Positions 51,226-60,473 of a stretch of 64,000 nt of DNA are shown piece by piece; the first letter of the stretch is position 1, and each line of letters opens with the position of its first letter. Origin of the DNA: Candidatus Binatus sp. (GTDB lineage: Bacteria; Desulfobacterota; Binatia; Binatales; Binataceae); the NCBI RefSeq assembly GCF_036567905.1, contig NZ_DATCTO010000008.1:1-64000 (forward strand). Direction: 5' to 3'. The notes beneath the pieces were generated by a model that was not told the DNA's origin, did no database searches, and was given only the letters and a program-made list of their open reading frames with translations. Both the position numbers and the translations under genes were made by a program.

Positions 51226-51422
51226 GCAATTTATACCATTAGTTGTGGTTTTGGGACGGCTGCCCTCCAGGGCTAGCTTTGTTCCGTCAAAAATTATTTC
51301 TGCCGGAAACAGACCTCGCCCGATTTTGGGCGAGCCGAGCGAGTACGGGACATCCTGGCGGTTGACCATAGCGTACGCATAGCACATCAAATCCGCTGGG
51401 GGGCAGGCTGAATAGTTCATCC
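51226..51422. repeat. 197-bp dispersed repeat, copy B (copy A at 9600-9795)
   Basis: Same orientation as copy A, about 87% identical, with one extra G in a G-run. It is joined directly to a palindromic TGA-loop repeat at 51423. It lies in the spacer between trmFO and topA. Confidence 0.85.
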
Positions 51423-51525
51423 GCAGGGGTGACCCCTGCACCCAATGTTAAGGCCGCGCTCCGTTGTCGCGCGCGGCCCCTGCCAACGGCTTTAATACTG
51501 CGCTGCCGTCGCCACGGCCAGGGCG
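51423..51525. repeat. Palindromic TGA-loop repeat plus copy of the 99-130 segment
   Basis: GCAGGGG-TGA-CCCCTGC at 51423-51439 with tail acccaatgttaag (51440-51452) repeats the elements at 825, 1000 and 3144. Bases 51492-51523 repeat 99-130 with one mismatch. No gene is visible in 51141-51619. Confidence 0.8.
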
Positions 51526-51619
51526 GTGCCGGCTTTTCGACGGTGGTGTGAACCAGCGCGGATCGACACATCCGCGCGAATCCGACGCAGTGAAACAGTG
51601 AAAAAGCGAAATGGAGGCG

Positions 51620-53944
51620 CTACGCGGGAAGCGTCGAGGCTGGCGCAGGCGCGGCCTGCTCGGCGGCGGGCGCGGGAGCTTTGTAGCCGCATTCCTTGTT
51701 GGCGCATTGCCAGGTGATGCCGGTGCGCTTCAAGTTCTTCTCGACCATGTAGGTTGCGCCGCAAGACGGGCATGGATGCGGGACGACTTTGTCCCAGGCT
51801 GCGAATTTACATTTCGGATAGCGGCCGCATCCGAAGAAAATTTTTCCGCGGCGGCTGCGACGCTCGAGGATTTCGCCTTCCTTGCATTCCGGACACGCGA
51901 CCCCGGTCTTCGACGGCGCCGACTGCAGGCGCTTGATTCCGTCGCACTCCGGATACCCCGAGCATCCCAGGAATTCGCCAAAGCGTGAGCGCCGCTTGAC
52001 CATCGGCTTGCCGCACTTCTCGCAGACTTCATCGGTAGGCACCGGCGCCGACGGAGCTTTGAGCGTGATAGTACCCTGGTCGTCGCGCGCGATCTCTCCG
52101 GTGTTGGTGCATTTGGGGTAGTTCGAGCAGGCGACGAACTCGCCGTTGCGCCCCCATTTGATCACCATGTCGCCGCCGTCGAGCTCGCATTTAAGCCCGG
52201 TGGGCAAACCCTTGCGCTTGACCTCGGGCATTTTATCCTTGGCCTCGGCAAGGTCCTTCGCGAACGGGCCGTAAAAGCGCCCGAGCGTCTTGACCCAGTT
52301 CTCGGCGCCTGCTTCGACCTTGTCGAGATCCTCTTCGAACTGCGCGGTGAAGCCGGATTCCAAAATGTCGGGAAACGCCTTGACCAGCATGTCGTTGACG
52401 ACCCGTCCAAGCGAGGTCGGACGCATCCGCTTGCTCTCGTCTTCTTCGACGTACTCGACCTTCAGGATGCTCGTCATGATTGCGGCGTAGGTCGAGGGAC
52501 GCCCTATGCCCTGCTCTTCGAGCTCCTTGATGAGCGTGGCCTGGGTGAAGCGCGGCGGCGGCTGGGTGAAATGCTGCTCGGGTTCCAGCCCGAGCAATTT
52601 GAGCGTCTCGCCTTCGCTGAGCAGCGGCAAGGCGCCTTCTTCGTCATCGCCCGAGGCATCGTCCTGGCCTTCGATATACACGCGCATGAAGCCGTCGAAC
52701 TTCATCACTTGCCCGGTCGCGCGGAAGATCGCGTGGGCCGATTCGATGTCCACGGTCGTGCGGTCGTACACCGCCGGGGTCATCTGGCTTGAGACGAAGC
52801 GATTGTAAATCAGCGTGTAGAGCGCGAGCGCATCCCGGTCGAGGTAGCGGGCGATCGACTCGGGGTCGCGCTCGACGGCGGTCGGGCGAATAGCTTCGTG
52901 CGCGCCCTGCGCCTGCTTGCCGGATCGATAAAAGTTTGGCTTGTCGGGAACGTACTCCTTGCCATAGCGCGAGCCGATATGGTTGCGGACGGAGTCGAGC
53001 GCCTGCTCGGAAACGCGCGGCGAGTCGGTGCGCATATAAGTGATAAGCCCGACCGCGCCCTGCTCGCCAAGCTCGACGCCCTCGTACAGCTTCTGCGCGA
53101 TCTGCATCGTGCGCCGCGGCTGAAAGAAGAGCTTGCGCGAGGCCTCCTGCTGAAGCCGCGAGGTGATGAACGGGGGCGTCGGACTGCGGCGGACTTCCTT
53201 GCGCTCGACGCTTTTGACTTTGAACGGCGCCGCCTCGACGGCCGCCATGATCGCGCGCGCCTCGGCCTCGGCCAGCTTGCGGGATTTGTTGTCGATGCGG
53301 TCGTCCTTGTAGCTGAAGAGCCGCGCCTTGAACGGCGGCGGATTCTTGCCGGAAAGGCGGGCGTCGAGCGTCCAGTACTCTTCGGCGCGGAATGCCTCGC
53401 GCTCGCGTTCGCGATCGACGATTATCCGCAACGCAACCGATTGCACGCGCCCGGCGCTGATCCCGCGCTTGACCTTGTCCCACAGCAGCGGACTTATCTT
53501 GTACCCAACCAGCCGATCGAGCACACGGCGCGCTTGGTACGCGTCGAACAGGTGATGATCGAGGTCCGAAGGATTGGCGACCGCCTGCTTGACGGCGGCG
53601 GCGGTGATTTCATGGAGCAGTACGCGGCGGACGTTGGACTTGGTCTTGCCGAGGTGTTCGGCGATGTGCCACGCAATCGCCTCGCCTTCGCGGTCGGGGT
53701 CGCTGGCGAGGTAGATATTCTCCTTGCCCTTGGCGGCGCTCTTGATCTCGCCGATTACCTTCTCTTTGCCCTTGATTACCACGTAGTCGGGAGCGAAATC
53801 GTGCTCGACATCGACGCCCAGCTTGCTTTTGGGCAGGTCCACCACATGCCCGACCGAGGGCATGACCTGGTAATCGCTACCGAGGTAACGCTTGATGGTT
53901 TTCGCCTTTGCGGGCGATTCGACGATTACAAGATTTTTAGCCAC
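51620..53944 (-). CDS. topA: DNA topoisomerase I
   Basis: A 774-residue type IA topoisomerase that relaxes negative supercoils. The Toprim domain opens KNLVIVESPAKAKTI and has SDPDREGEAIAWH (about 81-93). The active-site Tyr is in GLITYMRTDSPRVS (about residue 303). LEEQGIGRPSTYAAIM lies in domain IV. At least four C4 zinc-ribbon modules close the protein (CSNYPKC, CEKCGKP with CSGYPEC, CPECKEG with CGRYPKC, CPSCG with CANKEC), then an Ala/Pro tail. Nearly all homologues start M-[AS]-K-N-L-V-I-V-E-S, so GTG 53944 with GGAGG 11 bases upstream is preferred over ATG 53980. It follows dprA by about 70 bases. Confidence 0.96.
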   Translation of the reverse strand: MAKNLVIVESPAKAKTIKRYLGSDYQVMPSVGHVVDLPKSKLGVDVEHDFAPDYVVIKGKEKVIGEIKSAAKGKENIYLASDPDREGEAIAWHIAEHLGKTKSNVRRVLLHEITAAAVKQAVANPSDLDHHLFDAYQARRVLDRLVGYKISPLLWDKVKRGISAGRVQSVALRIIVDREREREAFRAEEYWTLDARLSGKNPPPFKARLFSYKDDRIDNKSRKLAEAEARAIMAAVEAAPFKVKSVERKEVRRSPTPPFITSRLQQEASRKLFFQPRRTMQIAQKLYEGVELGEQGAVGLITYMRTDSPRVSEQALDSVRNHIGSRYGKEYVPDKPNFYRSGKQAQGAHEAIRPTAVERDPESIARYLDRDALALYTLIYNRFVSSQMTPAVYDRTTVDIESAHAIFRATGQVMKFDGFMRVYIEGQDDASGDDEEGALPLLSEGETLKLLGLEPEQHFTQPPPRFTQATLIKELEEQGIGRPSTYAAIMTSILKVEYVEEDESKRMRPTSLGRVVNDMLVKAFPDILESGFTAQFEEDLDKVEAGAENWVKTLGRFYGPFAKDLAEAKDKMPEVKRKGLPTGLKCELDGGDMVIKWGRNGEFVACSNYPKCTNTGEIARDDQGTITLKAPSAPVPTDEVCEKCGKPMVKRRSRFGEFLGCSGYPECDGIKRLQSAPSKTGVACPECKEGEILERRSRRGKIFFGCGRYPKCKFAAWDKVVPHPCPSCGATYMVEKNLKRTGITWQCANKECGYKAPAPAAEQAAPAPASTLPA

Positions 53945-54013
53945 CGATTTAGGCGCCTCCAGCTCCCATTCCCCACCCATTCCCAGTGAGGCAAGAGCTA
54001 CAGCCTGCCAGAC

Positions 54014-55201
54014 TTATGCAAGCGAGAAAAGCTTGCCCGGATGCTGGGTAACGCGACCCTCGAGTTCCAGTTCCAGCAATAACCTAAGCACGGTTTGGGC
54101 ATTTAGCCCGGAGGACTCGATGATCGAATCAACGTGGAGCCTTTCGGATTCTTTTAGATTACCTAAGATTGCTGTAGCTTCATCAGCTACTATTTGGAGA
54201 GTCTTGGCGCCTTTGGCCGACTCGGCAATGTGAGCGACTTCAGCTCTCGTGTCGGACGCTACAGGCGTCGGAGCCCGTTCTGCCGGCTCGTTGGGCAGGC
54301 TCCGGGTCGCCACCGGTCTGCTGGCCATCTGAGGCGCCAACTCCTCGATCACGTCCTCGACGCATTCGACCAGCTTCGCGCCATCCTTCAGCAGGCGATT
54401 GCTGCCTCGCGTTTTGCCGGAAAGCGGGCTGCCGGGAACGGCGAACACCTGGCGATCTTGTTCGAGCGCCATCCGTGCCGTGATCAGCGAGCCGCTCTTT
54501 TCAGCCGCCTCGACGATTACGACGCCAAGGCATAGGCCCGACAGGATGCGGTTGCGAGTTGGGAAGTTCTCCGCCAGCGGCGGCGTTCCAATCGGGAGTT
54601 CACTGATGAGAGCGCCGCCGCCGGCGAGGATCGCGTCGGCCAGCTTGCGATGCTCGGCGGGATAGATGACGTCAACGCCGCATCCCAGCACGGCGAGCGT
54701 TTTGCCGTGCGCGTCGAGCGCTCCCTGGTGCGCCTCGCCGTCGATTCCACGCGCCAGGCCGCTGACTATAGTGAAGCCCTTGGCCGCGAGCTCGAGGCCG
54801 AGCCTCTGCGCCATCCGCCGGCCGATATCGCTGGCCGCGCGAGCGCCGACGATTGCGATGCAGGCGGGATCGCTGAGCTGGGCTGGGCCGCGCACGAACA
54901 GGAACGGCGGCGGGTCGGCGATTTGGCGCAAATTTGGCGGATAGTCGGCGTCAGTCCATTTGACCAGGCGCGCGCCGATGTTGGGCAGCTCGCACAGCTC
55001 TTTCTCGAGCGGTTCGAAGTCGCGAAACTCGGCGATACTGCGCGCGGTGTTGCGCGGCACGCCGGCGGCTGCGATCTCGCCGGAATTGAGCTGGAATATT
55101 TTTTCGGGCGAGCCGAACTTTTCGATCAGCAGCTTGCAGGTTCGCGGACCGACTCCGCGAGCGCGTCTCAATGCGAGCCAATATGCGTCTGGTGACGGCA
55201 T
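54014..55201 (-). CDS. dprA: DNA-processing protein DprA
   Basis: A 395-residue protein that loads RecA on single-stranded DNA during natural transformation. An N-terminal helix-hairpin-helix/SAM region (GVGPRTCKLLIEKFG, about 16-30) precedes the Rossmann-like DprA fold: CIAIVGARAASDIGRR (about 113-128), SGLARGIDGEAHQGAL (about 145-160), LGCGVDVIYPAEH and SGSLITARMALEQDRQVFAVP (about 235-255). A C-terminal winged helix (about 345-395) ends the protein. All parts are intact, so competence is possible, though no other competence gene is in view. It begins the dprA-topA unit. Confidence 0.95.
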   Translation of the reverse strand: MPSPDAYWLALRRARGVGPRTCKLLIEKFGSPEKIFQLNSGEIAAAGVPRNTARSIAEFRDFEPLEKELCELPNIGARLVKWTDADYPPNLRQIADPPPFLFVRGPAQLSDPACIAIVGARAASDIGRRMAQRLGLELAAKGFTIVSGLARGIDGEAHQGALDAHGKTLAVLGCGVDVIYPAEHRKLADAILAGGGALISELPIGTPPLAENFPTRNRILSGLCLGVVIVEAAEKSGSLITARMALEQDRQVFAVPGSPLSGKTRGSNRLLKDGAKLVECVEDVIEELAPQMASRPVATRSLPNEPAERAPTPVASDTRAEVAHIAESAKGAKTLQIVADEATAILGNLKESERLHVDSIIESSGLNAQTVLRLLLELELEGRVTQHPGKLFSLA

Positions 55202-55394
55202 CGCGCACCACCCGCGACAATCGCGCGGCTTCCCTTCGATGGACCGCCCGCGATTTCGCGCGGTGATATAAGTAAGTTGTTCTTAACGCCGAAGATTCGC
55301 AACCTGATCATCAAAGCGGCGGATTCGCGCGACGGGCCGCCGGAGGCGTCGCCGCGGCCGCGTTTTATTGATCGTGCGAAAGCAATCGCATAAG

Positions 55395-55423
55395 TTACGC
55401 ACAACCGTCTCATCTGATATTAT
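55395..55423 (+). promoter_or_regulatory. Sigma-70-type promoter with extended -10 for the ferritin-like gene
   Basis: TTACGC (55395-55400), a 17-bp spacer, then TATTAT (55418-55423) preceded by TGA, which makes a TGN extension. Transcription would start near 55430. A short hairpin (CCGTC/GACGG) follows in the leader just before the ribosome-binding site. Confidence 0.55.
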
Positions 55424-55468
55424 TACACACCGGCCGTCGTTTTTTGACGGTTGACGGAGGACGAAGTA

Positions 55469-56053
55469 TTGGGCGCTACAGCACTTGCAACGAGGGATTT
55501 CACCACAATGTCTGCGACTGAGAAGCAGATTCTTATCTTTAGCTTCTATCGCGACGCCGAATTGCGGGGGGCGCGGTTACTCTTCAATCTCCTGGGACAC
55601 ATGAAGGACGGCGAGTCGCTGCTCAAGATGACGGCTCATCTCGCCGACGAAACGCGCCATGCTTATCTATGGACCAAGCGAATCGCGGATCTGGGCGGCG
55701 CTCCGGTCCTTATCGACGACGGCTACCAGCGCCGGCTCGGACTTCGCACCGGCGTGCCCAAAACGATTATCGATCTGCTCGCATTGACGGTCGTGGTCGA
55801 AGAGCGCGCGCAAAGCCGTTACAACGCGCATATCGCGCTGCCCAACGTCGATCCGGAGACGATGGAAGTGCTGAAGTCCGTCATGAAAGACGAACCGTGG
55901 CATCTGTCCTGGATCGAAAAGGAGATGCACGAAATCGCCCGGGAGCAGGGCAACGAAGAGCAGGCGGACAAGGCGCTCGCTCGCTACCGGGCGATCGATC
56001 GCGAAGTTTACGCCACGCTGGCCGCGGACGAAGCCGAACTGCTGCGCGCATAG
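55469..56053 (+). CDS. Ferritin-like diiron protein
   Basis: A 194-residue, mostly helical protein with the ferritin/rubrerythrin ligand pattern: Glu in RDAELRGARLL (helix 1, about 31), E-x2-H in LADETRHAYLW (helix 2), Glu in VVVEERAQSRY (helix 3) and E-x2-H in MKDEPWHLSWIEKEM (helix 4). It probably binds two irons and handles oxygen, peroxide or a small substrate; which one cannot be told. The rubredoxin domain of rubrerythrin is absent. TTG 55469 has GGAGG at 8 bases; TTG 55451 and ATG 55508 are alternatives. It diverges from dprA and has its own promoter. Confidence 0.8.
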   Translation: MGATALATRDFTTMSATEKQILIFSFYRDAELRGARLLFNLLGHMKDGESLLKMTAHLADETRHAYLWTKRIADLGGAPVLIDDGYQRRLGLRTGVPKTIIDLLALTVVVEERAQSRYNAHIALPNVDPETMEVLKSVMKDEPWHLSWIEKEMHEIAREQGNEEQADKALARYRAIDREVYATLAADEAELLRA

Positions 56054-56088
56054 GCGCGTGCGCGGCCAACCCGATCATTGTGCGTTCG

Positions 56089-56973
56089 TCACGCGGTGCG
56101 CGCCAATCCTTGCGCGCGGCGTGCGGCGAGCGCGGCATTCAATTCCAGGCGCATCGCCTCGGCGTACTCGGCGGCCGCCTCGACGGGCTTGGCGCCGTCC
56201 TTTTTCCGATACGCGTACATCAGGCTTCGGCTCGCATTGACGATGAATCCGGCGCCGTCCGCGCGCGCCGATGCGACCGCGTCCGGCGCCGACCCGCCTT
56301 GCGCGCCGTATCCCGGCGCCAGGATCGTCGCGGCCGGCATCAATTCACGCGCTCGCCGCGCATGCTCGGGATAAGTCGCGCCGACCACCGCGCCGACGGA
56401 GCTGAGACCGCTGGCGCCCACGCAGTCGCCGCCCCATTCGTTCACGCGCGCCGCAACCGACTCCCATAGCGGGCGGCCCGATGCGCTCAGATCCTGGAAT
56501 TCCCCCGACGAGGGATTCGAAGTCTTCACCAGCACGAATACCCCGCGGCCGTCTCTCGCCTTCGCGACAAACGGCATCACCGCGTCAATTCCCTGGTACG
56601 GGTTGACGGTCACGGCGTCGCAACTGAAATCGCCATCGCCCAGAAAAGCCTCGGCATAGGCGGCCGAGGTCGTGCCGATATCGCCGCGCTTTGCATCCGC
56701 GATCGTAATCAAGCCGAGGCGCCGGGCCAGCTTGACGACCTCGCAAAACGCGCGCATCCCCTCCAGCCCGCGCGCTTCGTAAAACGCCAGTTGTGGCTTG
56801 ACCGCGACCGCAGAGCGCGCGCACGCCTCGACGATTTCGCAACAGAAGCGCGCCAGAGTGTAACCGCGCGGGATTGCGGGCGCGTCCGGCGCATCGAGCT
56901 GGGGATCGATGCCAAGCACCACGACGCTCTGCTTGAGACGCGACGCTTGTGCAAGGCGATCGGCAAAATTCAT
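56089..56973 (-). CDS. pyrF: Orotidine 5'-phosphate decarboxylase, type II
   Basis: A 294-residue TIM-barrel enzyme for the last step of UMP synthesis. LGIDPQLDAPDAP (about 20-32), VKPQLAFYEARG (about 58-69), IADAKRGDIGTTSAAYAEA (catalytic Lys-Asp pair, about 91-109), VNPYQGIDAV, VLVKTSNPSS and LAPGYGAQGG mark the type II subgroup. ATG 56973 begins at the usual MNFADRL; ATG 57036, preceded by AAGGA, would add 21 residues and may be the true start. It converges with the ferritin-like gene and diverges from the small membrane protein gene. Confidence 0.95.
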   Translation of the reverse strand: MNFADRLAQASRLKQSVVVLGIDPQLDAPDAPAIPRGYTLARFCCEIVEACARSAVAVKPQLAFYEARGLEGMRAFCEVVKLARRLGLITIADAKRGDIGTTSAAYAEAFLGDGDFSCDAVTVNPYQGIDAVMPFVAKARDGRGVFVLVKTSNPSSGEFQDLSASGRPLWESVAARVNEWGGDCVGASGLSSVGAVVGATYPEHARRARELMPAATILAPGYGAQGGSAPDAVASARADGAGFIVNASRSLMYAYRKKDGAKPVEAAAEYAEAMRLELNAALAARRAQGLARTA

Positions 56974-57079
56974 CGCGGCGATTATCGCATACTGCGGCCC
57001 GCGCGTCATATCGGGTCGTTGCGTTTTCGCGTCCATCGCGGGCATCCTTTTGGGAGGCAACGACAGGAAAAAAACCGGC

Positions 57080-57787
57080 ATGAACAACCTGACTATTGTT
57101 ACCAAGCTCCGTTTTATGGCCGCGCTGGCGCCGGCGATTCTGTTGCTGGCGGCCGCGCTGATTGCAGGCGCGTTTCACGTCTTCGGGACGGCGCCGCGGC
57201 AAATCTACGACAACGAATATGCGGCGGCGCGCGCGGCCCAGGGGATGGAAAACGCGCTTTACAAGATGGATTGGGGACGCACGCAATCCGACGCATCGCA
57301 AATCGTCATGGATCAGCAGCGTGGATTCATTTCTGAAATCGAGATTGCACGATCGCATATCGAAACCCGCGAGCAGGCCGAACGGATCGAGAAAATCGCC
57401 AACGACGCGCGCCCGCTGTTCGACGCGCTGCGCGCGGCGGCGCCGGGCGACGACAGCCTCGAGCCGCGGCTGCGCGATCTGGAAGGGACGGTGGCGGATC
57501 TGATGAGCCTTGATGACGCGGCTTTGGTCGCAGTGGCGGCCGGCGCCGAATCACAGGCCCGCACCATGATTGCGATTACAATTGTGGGACTGGTCGTCGT
57601 CCCGTGGATTTGTTTCGTCGTGATCGCGCGCTTGTCCGGCGGCCTCTACACCGAACTAAAGGAAATGCGCCGCCGCGTCGACGCGCTCGCCGAGCGCGAG
57701 CTGGCTCCGTCCAACGAAGCGCGCGCGCTGGACGAATCGCTGTCCAAGCTTGGCTTGCCGAAACCGAATCCGATGCTGGCCGAGTAG
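57080..57787 (+). CDS. Membrane protein with sensor-like four-helix layout
   Basis: A 235-residue protein with a first membrane helix at about 11-32, a helical periplasmic region of about 120 residues (ENALYKMDWGRTQSDASQIV, about 56-75), a second membrane helix at about 154-178, and a cytoplasmic stub (LYTELKEMRRRVDALAEREL) that looks like a HAMP-type coiled coil. No kinase or methyl-accepting domain follows, so it is either a truncated sensor or a stand-alone membrane protein. The fold resembles the 4HB_MCP/NtrY-type sensor input. ATG 57080 diverges from pyrF by about 100 bases. Confidence 0.65.
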   Translation: MNNLTIVTKLRFMAALAPAILLLAAALIAGAFHVFGTAPRQIYDNEYAAARAAQGMENALYKMDWGRTQSDASQIVMDQQRGFISEIEIARSHIETREQAERIEKIANDARPLFDALRAAAPGDDSLEPRLRDLEGTVADLMSLDDAALVAVAAGAESQARTMIAITIVGLVVVPWICFVVIARLSGGLYTELKEMRRRVDALAERELAPSNEARALDESLSKLGLPKPNPMLAE

Positions 57788-57804
57788 CAACGCGGTGCGC
57801 AACC

Positions 57805-58485
57805 CTACCGCTGCTTGCGTTTCGCGAGCTTTTTCGCCGCTGCCTTTGCTCCACCGTCGGGCAGCACGATGTCGAGGCTGCGCCACAGATACCATGCCGC
57901 CGCGGTTCGATACGGACGCCATCGCTCGGCGTGCTTGAGCAGGCGCTTGCGATTGGGCCGCTTCCGCATCCGGTAGTGCCGCCAGACCGCGTTCTGGACG
58001 CCGAGATCGTCGGCGGGCATCACGTCGGGCCGTCCCAGGTTGAACATCAGGAAGATTTCAGCCGTCCACTTGCCGATTCCCTTGACCTGGGTGAGATGGG
58101 CGACGATCTCCTCGTCGGTCATTCGATGGAAGCGATGGAAGTTGAGCTTGCCGTCCCGGACGTGCGCCGCGAGGTCCTTTATGTAGAGCGCCTTCTTTTC
58201 CGAGAGGCCCACGCTGCGCAGTTCCGCGTCGGTTTTGGCGAGCACTTGCTCCGGCGAGGGGAATTCCACGCCGGGGAACAAGCCGACAAAGCGGCCGTAA
58301 ATCGCGTTGGCGGCGGCGCCCGCAAGCTGCTGGAAAATGATATTTCGCGCCAGCGCCTGGAAGCGCTCGCGGCGCGGCTGGATTCCAAGCGCACCGACCT
58401 CGGCAATAATCCGTGCGAGGACCGGGTCGGCCTTGCTAAGATGGGTTTGCGCCTTGCGCGCGTATGGGACTCTGTCAGTTGGCAT
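57805..58485 (-). CDS. DNA-3-methyladenine glycosylase II (AlkA-like, HhH-GPD)
   Basis: A 226-residue HhH-GPD base-excision enzyme. QQLAGAAANAIYGRF (about 52-66) is in the core helices, the hairpin is LTQVKGIGKWTAEIFLMFNL (about 130-149) and the catalytic Asp follows in PDVMPADDLGVQNAV (about 151-165). No Fe-S Cys cluster, so it is not EndoIII/MutY-like. It removes alkylated purines. ATG 58485 is preferred over an in-frame TTG 9 bases upstream. Arg/Lys-rich C-terminus. Confidence 0.9.
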   Translation of the reverse strand: MPTDRVPYARKAQTHLSKADPVLARIIAEVGALGIQPRRERFQALARNIIFQQLAGAAANAIYGRFVGLFPGVEFPSPEQVLAKTDAELRSVGLSEKKALYIKDLAAHVRDGKLNFHRFHRMTDEEIVAHLTQVKGIGKWTAEIFLMFNLGRPDVMPADDLGVQNAVWRHYRMRKRPNRKRLLKHAERWRPYRTAAAWYLWRSLDIVLPDGGAKAAAKKLAKRKQR

Positions 58486-58546
58486 CGCACTCAAAACCGC
58501 AGTTCGCCGAATCTTGCACGCCTGCTAAGCTTGTTCAATCTGTCCT

Positions 58547-58996
58547 ATGAGCGAAGATACTCGACTCCCGATGCGCCCGGAGAACCTCCACGAAGGGATG
58601 CGCCTTGGGCCGATTCATTACCTCGTCACTCCCGAGCAGGCGCGCGCATTCTCGCAGGTGGTAGGGGCCACGAGTCCCGAATTCATCGTCGATGCGCGCA
58701 ACCCCGGCGCGATCGTGTCGCCCACGATGCGCTTGCAGGATTACGCGCTGCTCATCGCCGCTCATCTCAAGGGCGGTACGGGCGGAGTCCACGCCAAGCA
58801 CTGGTGCGAGTTTCACGAGCCGATGCGCGTGGGCCAGGCGGTCAAGACCGAGGGTACGATCACGGCCGTGTATCACAAGCGCGGCAAGTTTTATTTCACG
58901 CTGGAATATGAATCGCGCGACGCGGTGACCGATCAGCTGCTGGTGCGGCAGGCGATTACGTCGGTGCTGCTGAACGACAAGGGAGAGATGCGATGA
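58547..58996 (+). CDS. MaoC-like hotdog protein, N-terminal-type subunit
   Basis: A 149-residue single-hotdog protein. FSQVVGATSPEFIVDARNPG (about 36-55) occupies the hydratase motif place but lacks the active-site His, as in the non-catalytic partner of heteromeric hydratases; KHWCEFHEPMRVGQAVKTEG (about 85-104) is the typical beta-strand core. It overlaps the next gene by ATGA. The pair probably forms one enoyl-CoA hydratase or FAS1-type dehydratase acting on CoA esters. Confidence 0.8.
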   Translation: MSEDTRLPMRPENLHEGMRLGPIHYLVTPEQARAFSQVVGATSPEFIVDARNPGAIVSPTMRLQDYALLIAAHLKGGTGGVHAKHWCEFHEPMRVGQAVKTEGTITAVYHKRGKFYFTLEYESRDAVTDQLLVRQAITSVLLNDKGEMR

Positions 58997-59424
58997 GCGC
59001 GCCGCCCGGTGAGATTCGAATCGGCGCGGAACTGGTTTCGGCGCCGTACCTTATCGATGCGGACGTGGCGAAGGCCTACCTCGAGAGCATCGAGCAGCCG
59101 CCGCGGCGCCGCCCGCGCGGCAACATCCACGACAACAAGGACGCCGCGCGCAAGGCGGGATTCGTGGCGCCGATCGCCGCCGGCGAGCAGACCATCGCGA
59201 TAGTCGCGCAATTCCTGGCGGACAACTTCGGCATGCGCTTTGTTCGCGGCGGACGTATCGATGTATCGCTCACCAGGCCGGTGTTCTACGGCGACACTTT
59301 GACCGCCCGCGCGAAAATAGTTGCCGTCGGTCCGCAGCGGGCCGAGCTGCAGATACACGTCGAGAATCAGCGCGCCGCACAGGTGCTGACGGGAAGCGCC
59401 GCGATCAGGCTGAGCGACGCATGA
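58993..59424 (+). CDS. MaoC-like hotdog hydratase, catalytic subunit
   Basis: A 143-residue hotdog protein. RGNIHDNKDAARKAGFVAPI (about 39-58) matches the MaoC/(R)-hydratase motif and keeps the His; FVRGGRIDVSLTRPVFYGDT (about 79-98) is the central strand. ATG 58993 lies in the stop of the partner, so the two subunits are made together. The substrate is unknown. Confidence 0.82.
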   Translation: MSAPPGEIRIGAELVSAPYLIDADVAKAYLESIEQPPRRRPRGNIHDNKDAARKAGFVAPIAAGEQTIAIVAQFLADNFGMRFVRGGRIDVSLTRPVFYGDTLTARAKIVAVGPQRAELQIHVENQRAAQVLTGSAAIRLSDA

Positions 59425-60455
59425 GCGCCGGGCCGATTCCCGGTTCGAGCGATGCGCCGCGCGACGGGATCCCGCCGACTCGCGCGACACCGCTCTGGCG
59501 CAAGGCGACTCCGTATCTCGGAACCGTCGCGATCTTTGCGCTGATCTTCTGGCGCATTCCCATCCGCAAAGTCGAGCAAGCGCTGTCGCAGGTGCCGGTG
59601 CTCGAATTCCTGGCGGTGTTCATGCCGTACTCGCTGTTTTACTGCGCGATCGATTCGGCGTGTCTCACCTGGGTTGTGCGCCGCTTCAACGCGCGGATGC
59701 ACTATCGGGACATCCTGCCGATTCGCGCGAGCATGTACGTGCTGGCGCTCGTCAACACCAGCCTCGCCCAGGGCGGCGTCGCGTACTATCTGCATCGCAA
59801 AGCCGGAGTCAGCTTCCTGAGCGCGCTCAGCTCGGTGCTGTTCATCGCGCTGCTCGAAATCTACCAACTTTTTCTCTTCTCGACGCTGGGAGTGATCTTT
59901 TACACGCCGGCGAGCGCCGCGCAGGTGAGGCTGGTTGCGGTTCTTCGCGTCGTGTACATCGCGGCATGGGCGATGCTGGCGGCACTAATTATTTTCTTCG
60001 CGATTGCCCGGCGGATCGCGCCGATCCGGAACTGGGTCGAGAACGGAAGGGCGGGCGCATTGCTCGCGACTTTTATCCAGGCGCGCCCGCTCGACTACCT
60101 GGTGGTGCTGGCGATCAAGGCGCCGACCTTCCTCGCCTCGGTCGTCGCGCAATATTATGCGCTGGCGCTGTATGGGATCGCGGTCCCGTTCGTGAAGCTG
60201 ATGCTGTTTCTGCCGCTGGTGTTCCTGGCGGCCGCGCTGCCGATCGCGGTAGCTCATCTCGGCACCAGCCAGGCGGCGTGGCTGTTGTTCTTCTCGAGCA
60301 ACGCGCCGGCGGCGAAGATCGTCGCCTACAGTATCGCCGCGCAACTCACCTTCATGCTTTGCAACGCGCTGATCGGACTGGTGTTCCTGCCGCGCGCCAG
60401 CCGCGAGCTGACCGCGCTGCGCGCCGAGCCCGCAAGCACTTCAGCGAGCGCGTGA
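59421..60455 (+). CDS. Polytopic membrane protein, UPF0104/LPG-synthase-TM-like
   Basis: A 344-residue protein with about eight membrane helices and a long cytoplasmic N-terminus (Pro/Arg-rich, 1-28). ASMYVLALVNTSLAQGGVAY (about 103-122) with an acid- and Gly-flanked helix hairpin resembles the flippase half of lysylphosphatidylglycerol synthase-like proteins, a weak match. It shares an ATGA overlap with the hydratase gene and so belongs to that three-gene unit. A lipid-related role fits both but is inference. Confidence 0.6.
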   Translation: MSAGPIPGSSDAPRDGIPPTRATPLWRKATPYLGTVAIFALIFWRIPIRKVEQALSQVPVLEFLAVFMPYSLFYCAIDSACLTWVVRRFNARMHYRDILPIRASMYVLALVNTSLAQGGVAYYLHRKAGVSFLSALSSVLFIALLEIYQLFLFSTLGVIFYTPASAAQVRLVAVLRVVYIAAWAMLAALIIFFAIARRIAPIRNWVENGRAGALLATFIQARPLDYLVVLAIKAPTFLASVVAQYYALALYGIAVPFVKLMLFLPLVFLAAALPIAVAHLGTSQAAWLLFFSSNAPAAKIVAYSIAAQLTFMLCNALIGLVFLPRASRELTALRAEPASTSASA

Positions 60456-60473
60456 GACCCGCCGGGCGCGCCG